Source: Oscillospiraceae bacterium
Lineage (GTDB): Bacteria; Bacillota; Clostridia; Oscillospirales; Oscillospiraceae
Reading direction: 5' to 3'
Length of the DNA stretch: 8,007 nucleotides
Assembly (NCBI GenBank): GCA_017378975.1
Contig: JAFNXT010000038.1
Span: forward strand, 1 to 8,007
The notes under the pieces were generated by a model, which saw nothing but the letters and a program-made list of their open reading frames with translations, did not search any database and was not told the DNA's origin. Below are positions 4,337 to 8,007 of this stretch, piece by piece. How positions within the stretch are numbered: the first letter of the stretch is position 1; each line of letters begins with the position of its first letter. A program made the translations under genes and the position numbers.

Positions 4337-5097
4337 AAAACGCCCTGATCTTCCTGAAGAAGGAATGGACGGAACAGCTCCGTTCCGGACGTTTGCTCAC
4401 GCTGGGGCTGGTGTTCGCCCTTGTGGGCATCATGAGCCCGGCCATCGCCAAGATGACCCCGTGGCTCCTTGAGATGATGGCGGAGGAGATGGCGAGCACC
4501 GGGCTCCTCGTGGGGGACGTGACGGTGACGGTGCTGGATTCGTGGACCCAGTTCTTCAAGAACGTCCCGATCGCGCTGATCGCCTTCGTGCTGATGCAGA
4601 GCGCGATCTTCACCGGTGAATATCAGTCCGGGACCCTGATCCCGGTCCTGGCCCGTGGGGTCCGGCGGTCCGAGGTGTTGATCGCCAAGGCGGCGATGCC
4701 CGTGATCCTTTGGACGTTGGGCTATTGGGTCTCGTTCGCGATCACGTATGGGTACAATGCTTGGTTCTGGACGGATCCCGGCGCGCCGGAGCTCATGGCC
4801 GCGGTGTTGTGCTGGTGGGGCTTCGGACTGTGGACCGTGGCGGTGCTGGTGCTGGCGTCTGTGATGGCATCCACGGGCACGGGCGTGCTGTTGGGCGTGG
4901 GCGGTGCTGTGGTGGCTTCCTTCCTGTCCGGGCTGGTGCCCAAGCTTTCCGACTGGGTGCCGACGGCGCTCATGGCGGGAGACCCGCTGGCCCGTGGGAC
5001 CATGGAGACCCCTGTGGGCGCGATCGCCGTGGCGGCGGTCACCGGCGCGGTCTGTTTGGCGGTCAGCGTGCCGTTGTTCGACAAGAAGCATATCTGA
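4333..5097 (+). CDS. ABC-2 type permease subunit (YxlG-like)
   Basis: The protein has 254 residues. Six likely membrane helices lie at about 20-38, 76-94, 119-141, 155-176, 182-204 and 228-248. A short amphipathic N-terminus (NALIFLKKEWTEQLRSGR) precedes the first, as in ABC-2 permeases. The segment GEYQSGTLIPVLARGVRRSEVLIAK (95-119) matches the cytoplasmic loop commonly seen as E-x2-x-GT followed by a basic stretch, which contacts the ATPase. The large polar segment after helix 1 (40-75) would lie outside. The ATG overlaps the stop of the ATPase gene by four bases (ATGA), indicating translational coupling. Six helices suggest it dimerises to form the pore. The substrate is unknown. Confidence 0.92.
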   Translation: MKNALIFLKKEWTEQLRSGRLLTLGLVFALVGIMSPAIAKMTPWLLEMMAEEMASTGLLVGDVTVTVLDSWTQFFKNVPIALIAFVLMQSAIFTGEYQSGTLIPVLARGVRRSEVLIAKAAMPVILWTLGYWVSFAITYGYNAWFWTDPGAPELMAAVLCWWGFGLWTVAVLVLASVMASTGTGVLLGVGGAVVASFLSGLVPKLSDWVPTALMAGDPLARGTMETPVGAIAVAAVTGAVCLAVSVPLFDKKHI

Positions 5098-5100
5098 TGG

Positions 5101-5140
5101 AAGATGTCATCGCATGGGATCCGTGCGGTGACATCTTTTT
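5101..5140 (+). terminator. Intrinsic terminator of the ABC operon
   Basis: AAGATGTCATCGCA (5101-5114) pairs with TGCGGTGACATCTT (5124-5137), 14 pairs including one T-G, around a 9-base loop. TTTTT closes it (5136-5140). It begins 3 bases after the permease stop codon. Confidence 0.9.
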
Positions 5141-5173
5141 GCGGTCAGACACAGAAAATTCGTATTGTGATAA

Positions 5174-5202
5174 TTGCAATCGGGGGCAGGATATGATATA
5201 CT
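5174..5202 (+). promoter_or_regulatory. Promoter of murB
   Basis: The -35 is TTGCAA (5174-5179, 4 of 6). A 17-bp spacer follows, then -10 TATACT (5197-5202, 5 of 6) with a preceding TGA, giving an extended -10. The start is expected near 5209, about 22 bases before the ATG at 5231. It may also serve whiA and dnaE downstream. Confidence 0.7.
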
Positions 5203-5230
5203 GATATGAATAATCCACCCGGAGGCGTTT

Positions 5231-6142
5231 ATGACTGAAATGACCATCCTTCAACAGAAGATCCAGGCTTTTTTGCCTGATATCGTGACCAGTTTCCAGG
5301 AGCCTATGGCCAGACACACTTCCTTCCGCATCGGCGGACCGGCGGAGTGTATGGTCTTCCCCAAAACGGCGGAGGAGCTGGCGAAAGTTATGGAAGTGTC
5401 CGCTTTATTGGACATCGCTCCGGTTATACTGGGAGCAGGGACGAACGTATTGGCACCTGATGCCGGGATGACCGGATTGGTGGTCTGTCTGAAGGGCTGT
5501 CTTGACCGCATGGAGCGGCTGGATGAGACTTCTATCTATGTGCAGGCCGGTGCCACCATGACCCGGGCGGCGATCTTTGCCGCGGATCTGGGGCTGTCGG
5601 GGCTGGAATTCGCCCATGGGATCCCCGGTACGGTGGGCGGCGGCGTGTATATGAACGCCGGTGCCTATGGCGGAGAGATCTGTCAGGTCTGCGACTATGT
5701 GGACGTGATGGATCTGCAGGGGAAAGTCCGGCGGCTGACCAAGGAGGAGATGGGCTTCTCTTACCGGCACAGCGTGCTGGAAGAGGAGGCCGGGATCGTG
5801 GTCGGTGCGGCCTTCCGTTTGGAGCCCAAGCCCACGGAACAGATCCGGGAACGGATGCGGGAGCTCCAGGCCAAGCGGTCGGCTTCTCAGCCTCTGGATA
5901 AGCCCTCGGCAGGCTCCGCCTTCAAGCGTCCTGCGGGCGGCTACGCCGCGGCGCTGATCGATCAGGCGGGGCTCAAGGGCTTCCGTGTAGGGGATGCCGC
6001 GGTGTCCGAGAAGCATGCCGGATTCGCGGTGAATCTGGGGCAGGCTACGGCGGAGGATGTGAAGGAGCTGCTTCGGCAGGTGTCGGATAAGGTGTTCGCC
6101 GATTCCGGGATCCGGCTGGAGCCGGAGGTCAGGATCTGGTGA
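5231..6142 (+). CDS. murB: UDP-N-acetylenolpyruvoylglucosamine reductase (MurB)
   Basis: This is the NADPH- and FAD-dependent enzyme that reduces UDP-GlcNAc-enolpyruvate to UDP-MurNAc, the second committed step of peptidoglycan precursor synthesis in the cytoplasm. At 303 residues it has the length of the shorter (type II) MurB. Motifs in order are HTSFRIGGPA (29-38), the FAD-binding GAGTNVLAPDAG (68-79, with Thr at the usual Ser of GSN), SGLEFAHGIPGTVGGGVYMN (123-142), FSYRHS (176-181) with Arg179, GSAFKRP (228-234) with the proton-donor Ser229, HAGFAVNLG (262-270) and EVR with Glu299. The ATG follows GGAGG (5221-5225) by 5 bases. It has its own promoter after the ABC operon terminator. All expected catalytic residues are present. 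Confidence 0.97.
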   Translation: MTEMTILQQKIQAFLPDIVTSFQEPMARHTSFRIGGPAECMVFPKTAEELAKVMEVSALLDIAPVILGAGTNVLAPDAGMTGLVVCLKGCLDRMERLDETSIYVQAGATMTRAAIFAADLGLSGLEFAHGIPGTVGGGVYMNAGAYGGEICQVCDYVDVMDLQGKVRRLTKEEMGFSYRHSVLEEEAGIVVGAAFRLEPKPTEQIRERMRELQAKRSASQPLDKPSAGSAFKRPAGGYAAALIDQAGLKGFRVGDAAVSEKHAGFAVNLGQATAEDVKELLRQVSDKVFADSGIRLEPEVRIW

Positions 6143-6151
6143 CGCGGTTTT

Positions 6152-6212
6152 CGCCCTTACGGGCGGCGTGGTTTTGCTGACGCAAAACCACCGGCGAGGG
6201 CATGCCCTCGCC
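6152..6212. repeat. Three consecutive hairpins between murB and whiA
   Basis: Three perfect inverted repeats follow each other within 61 bases. The first is CGCCC-TTAC-GGGCG (6152-6165). The second is GTGGTTTTGC-TGAC-GCAAAACCAC (6168-6191). The third is a loopless 20-bp palindrome with arms GGCGAGGGCA and TGCCCTCGCC (6193-6212). No T-run follows, so it is not a standard terminator. It looks like a REP-type intergenic repeat or an RNA processing/stability element. I recall GC-rich elements of this kind scattered in gut Clostridia, but copy number cannot be seen from one window. Confidence 0.7.
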
Positions 6213-6233
6213 CTACATGAGATGTTATGACGA

Positions 6234-6240
6234 AAGGTGG
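6234..6240 (+). promoter_or_regulatory. Ribosome binding site fixing the whiA GTG start
   Basis: AAGGTGG (one mismatch to AAGGAGG) lies 8 bases before the GTG at 6249. GTG codons at 6237 and 6240 are in frame but lie within this site, so they are unlikely starts. The 6249 start gives MSFAGNVK, which matches the usual WhiA N-terminus. Confidence 0.7.
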
Positions 6241-6248
6241 TGGTCCAG

Positions 6249-7154
6249 GTGTCTTTTGCCGGGAATGTGAAGGCGGAGCTTTGTCGGGCGGTGCCGCAGA
6301 GGCGGTGTTGTGCTTTGGCGGAGTGCTTTGGTATTTTGTTATATTGCAACAGCTTCGGTCCGGAGGGGATCCGGATCATCACCGAGAGCCGGGAGTTCGG
6401 ACAGCGGTTGCCGAGGTTGTTCCACAAGGCCTTCGGCGTGGAGTTCGACAGCTATCCCAGTCTGGAAGCACCGGGAAAGCTGAATTTCCTGATCGGGGAT
6501 CTGGAGAAGCTGGAAACGGTGCTTTCCGCCGTTGGCTTCGGGCTGGATACGGTGTCGCTCCATGTGAATCTGGCCATGGTGGAGGAAGAGTGCTGTAAAG
6601 CCGCCTTCCTCCGTGGGGCGTTCCTTGCCGGTGGTTCCGTCACGGATCCCGGGAAGGGGTATCATTTGGAGCTGGGCACCTCCCACCACGCGGTGGCCAA
6701 GGAGACCTACGCGCTGATGCAGGAGGTGTTGGGGTTCTATCCCAAGTCCGCCCCCCGTGGGGGTGGGCAGGTCCTGTACATCAAGCAAAGCGACAAGATC
6801 TTCGATACCCTGACCTATCTGGGGGCTCCGGTGTCCGCCATGGGCATCCTGGAGGCACGCCTTGAGAAGGAGCTGAACAATAAGGTCAACCGCCGGTGCA
6901 ACTGTGACGACGCCAACCTGTCCAAGGTGGTGGAGGCGGCGCAGGAACAGCTTTCGGCGATCCGGGTCCTTCGGGAACGGGGGATCCTGGAGGGGCTCCC
7001 CGGCAAGCTCCAGGCGGCGGCGGTGGCCCGGGAGGAGGATCCCGAGGCATCCCTGTCGGAGCTGGCGGAACGGATGGATCCGCCGATCTCCAAGCCTGCC
7101 ATGAACAACCGGATGAAAAAGCTGATCCAAATGGCAAAGGAGGCGGTCCAATGA
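6249..7154 (+). CDS. whiA: WhiA, DNA-binding protein linked to cell division and chromosome segregation
   Basis: The protein has 301 residues. WhiA binds DNA; in actinobacteria it activates sporulation and division genes, and in Bacillus it influences division and chromosome segregation. Residues about 1-195 form the degenerate LAGLIDADG homing-endonuclease-like fold. The second half-site, FLRGAFLAGGSVTDPGKGYHLEL (120-142), is clear and lacks the catalytic acidic signature. The conserved segment NNKVNRRCNCDDANLSKVVEAA (210-231) links to the C-terminal helix-turn-helix domain (about 253-298), where EASLSELAERMDPPISKPAMNNRMKKL is typical. It starts with GTG at 6249. No promoter is visible between murB and this gene, so transcription from murB is likely. 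Its TGA overlaps the dnaE ATG by four bases. Confidence 0.95.
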   Translation: MSFAGNVKAELCRAVPQRRCCALAECFGILLYCNSFGPEGIRIITESREFGQRLPRLFHKAFGVEFDSYPSLEAPGKLNFLIGDLEKLETVLSAVGFGLDTVSLHVNLAMVEEECCKAAFLRGAFLAGGSVTDPGKGYHLELGTSHHAVAKETYALMQEVLGFYPKSAPRGGGQVLYIKQSDKIFDTLTYLGAPVSAMGILEARLEKELNNKVNRRCNCDDANLSKVVEAAQEQLSAIRVLRERGILEGLPGKLQAAAVAREEDPEASLSELAERMDPPISKPAMNNRMKKLIQMAKEAVQ

Positions 7155-8007
7155 GTTTCGTACATCTGCACGTCCATACGGAATACAGCCTGCTGGACGG
7201 CGCCTGCCGGATCGCCGGGATCATGGACCGGGTGAAGGAGCTGGGCCAGACCGCTGTGGCGATCACCGATCACGGCGTCATGTATGGCTGTATCGACTTC
7301 TATAAGGCCGCCAAGGCCGCCGGGGTCAAGCCGATCATCGGCTGTGAGGTGTATCTGGCCCGCCGCCGGATGGAGGACCGGGTCTACGGCATCGACAATG
7401 ACCCCTACCATCTGGTCCTGCTGTGCAAGGACCGGAAGGGCTATGAGAACCTGTGTCTGCTGGTGTCGGAGGCTTTTACCAATGGTTTCTACGGCAAGCC
7501 CAGAGTGGATCTTCAGCTGCTGGAAAAATACCATGAGGGCCTGATCGCCCTGTCGGCCTGCCTTGCCGGCGCAATCCCCCAGCGGCTGATCAGCAACGAC
7601 TATGACGGGGCGAAGGAATATGCCCTGAAGCTTGCGAATATCTTTGGGCCGGATAACTTCTATCTGGAGCTTCAGGATCACGGCATTCCGGAGCAGCGCT
7701 CTGTGAATCAGGGTGTTATGCGCCTTGCCCGGGAGACGGGACTGCCTCTGATCGCCACCAACGATGCCCACTATCTGCGGAAAGAGGATGCGGCCATGCA
7801 GGATGTGCTCCTGTGCATCCAGACCGGCAAGACCGTGGATCAGGAGGACCGGATGCGGTTCTCCACCGAAGAATTTTACTTGAAAAGTGAGGACGAGCTT
7901 CGTCAGCTGTTCCCGAACTGCGATGAGGCCTTCGGGAACACTGCCCGGATCGCGGAGCGTTGCAACGTGGAGTTCGTCTTCAATGAATATCATCTGCCGT
8001 CCTTCCC
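7151..8007 (+). CDS. dnaE: DNA polymerase III alpha subunit, N-terminal PHP part (gene runs off the right edge)
   Basis: There are 285 full codons visible of a protein that usually has about 1,150 residues. DnaE polymerises DNA at the replication fork. The visible part is the PHP domain. Its metal-ligand set looks complete: His7 and His9 (HLHVHTEYS), Asp16, His41 (ITDHG), Glu66 (GCEVY), His87, Cys137 (LSACLAG), and Asp205 with His207 (TNDAHY). A complete set suggests an active metal-dependent 3'-5' exonuclease, unlike the degenerate PHP of E. coli DnaE. The beginning of the palm region follows after about residue 275. The ATG at 7151 overlaps the whiA stop (ATGA), and AAAGGAGG (7136-7143) lies 7 bases upstream. 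The polymerase active site is outside the window, so the exact DnaE class cannot be decided. Confidence 0.96.
   Translation, partial: MSFVHLHVHTEYSLLDGACRIAGIMDRVKELGQTAVAITDHGVMYGCIDFYKAAKAAGVKPIIGCEVYLARRRMEDRVYGIDNDPYHLVLLCKDRKGYENLCLLVSEAFTNGFYGKPRVDLQLLEKYHEGLIALSACLAGAIPQRLISNDYDGAKEYALKLANIFGPDNFYLELQDHGIPEQRSVNQGVMRLARETGLPLIATNDAHYLRKEDAAMQDVLLCIQTGKTVDQEDRMRFSTEEFYLKSEDELRQLFPNCDEAFGNTARIAERCNVEFVFNEYHLPSF

Noticed and set aside
3335..5091. Long minus-strand ORFs opposite the ABC genes (3335-4006, 3697-4188 and 4222-5091)
   Set aside because: Their His-, Arg-, Gly- and Pro-rich translations are typical antisense shadows of GC-rich coding DNA, and the plus strand carries clear ABC ATPase and permease motifs.
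6339..7993. Long minus-strand ORFs opposite whiA and dnaE (6339-7151 and 6815-7993)
   Set aside because: WhiA and the PHP domain of DnaE are unmistakable on the plus strand. The minus frames are low-complexity shadows.

Overview
The window looks like part of a chromosome from a fairly GC-rich member of the Clostridia (Firmicutes), possibly Oscillospiraceae or a relative. The reasons are strong AGGAGG-type ribosome binding sites, a WhiA homologue, a murB-whiA-dnaE gene order, a UPF0371/DUF1846 protein, and a YxlE/YxlF/YxlG-like transporter operon. The genus cannot be named from the sequence alone.

Layout. At the left edge is the N-terminal part of a UPF0371 (DUF1846) gene on the minus strand, with a near-consensus promoter (1-392). 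Next is an AT-rich minus-strand gene for a YbjQ-type (UPF0145) protein with an N-terminal CxxC...CxxC zinc-ribbon-like segment (500-1135). Its control region (1160-1273) is unusually dense: an inverted repeat at the predicted start point, a central 10-bp palindrome, and a divergent plus-strand promoter whose spacer holds a perfect 11-bp tandem repeat. On the plus strand follow tRNA-Thr(GGT) with its terminator (1364-1471) and a Fic-family gene (1516-2181) that has Gln where the catalytic His normally sits. After a short stretch with only doubtful small ORFs comes a five-helix membrane protein of unknown function with its own promoter and terminator (2409-3112).

The right half is typical chromosomal housekeeping sequence. 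A tightly packed three-gene operon (3144-5140) encodes a two-helix PLDc_N protein, an ABC ATPase and an ABC-2 permease. The genes overlap by 1 and 4 bases, and a TTAACC/GGTTAA operator candidate lies just after the promoter. Then come murB (5231-6142), an intergenic element of three consecutive hairpins (6152-6212), whiA (6249-7154) and the 5' part of dnaE (7151 to the window end). The last two overlap by 4 bases.

Functionally, murB (peptidoglycan precursor synthesis), whiA (a cell-cycle and division-linked DNA-binding protein) and dnaE (replicative polymerase) form a growth and division block. The ABC operon resembles drug or lantibiotic-type export modules. The region between UPF0371 and the ABC operon is more accessory in character. 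No CRISPR array, insertion sequence, phage gene or clearly new multi-gene system was found. The most unusual items are the YbjQ/tRNA control region, the Fic variant and the triple-hairpin element.
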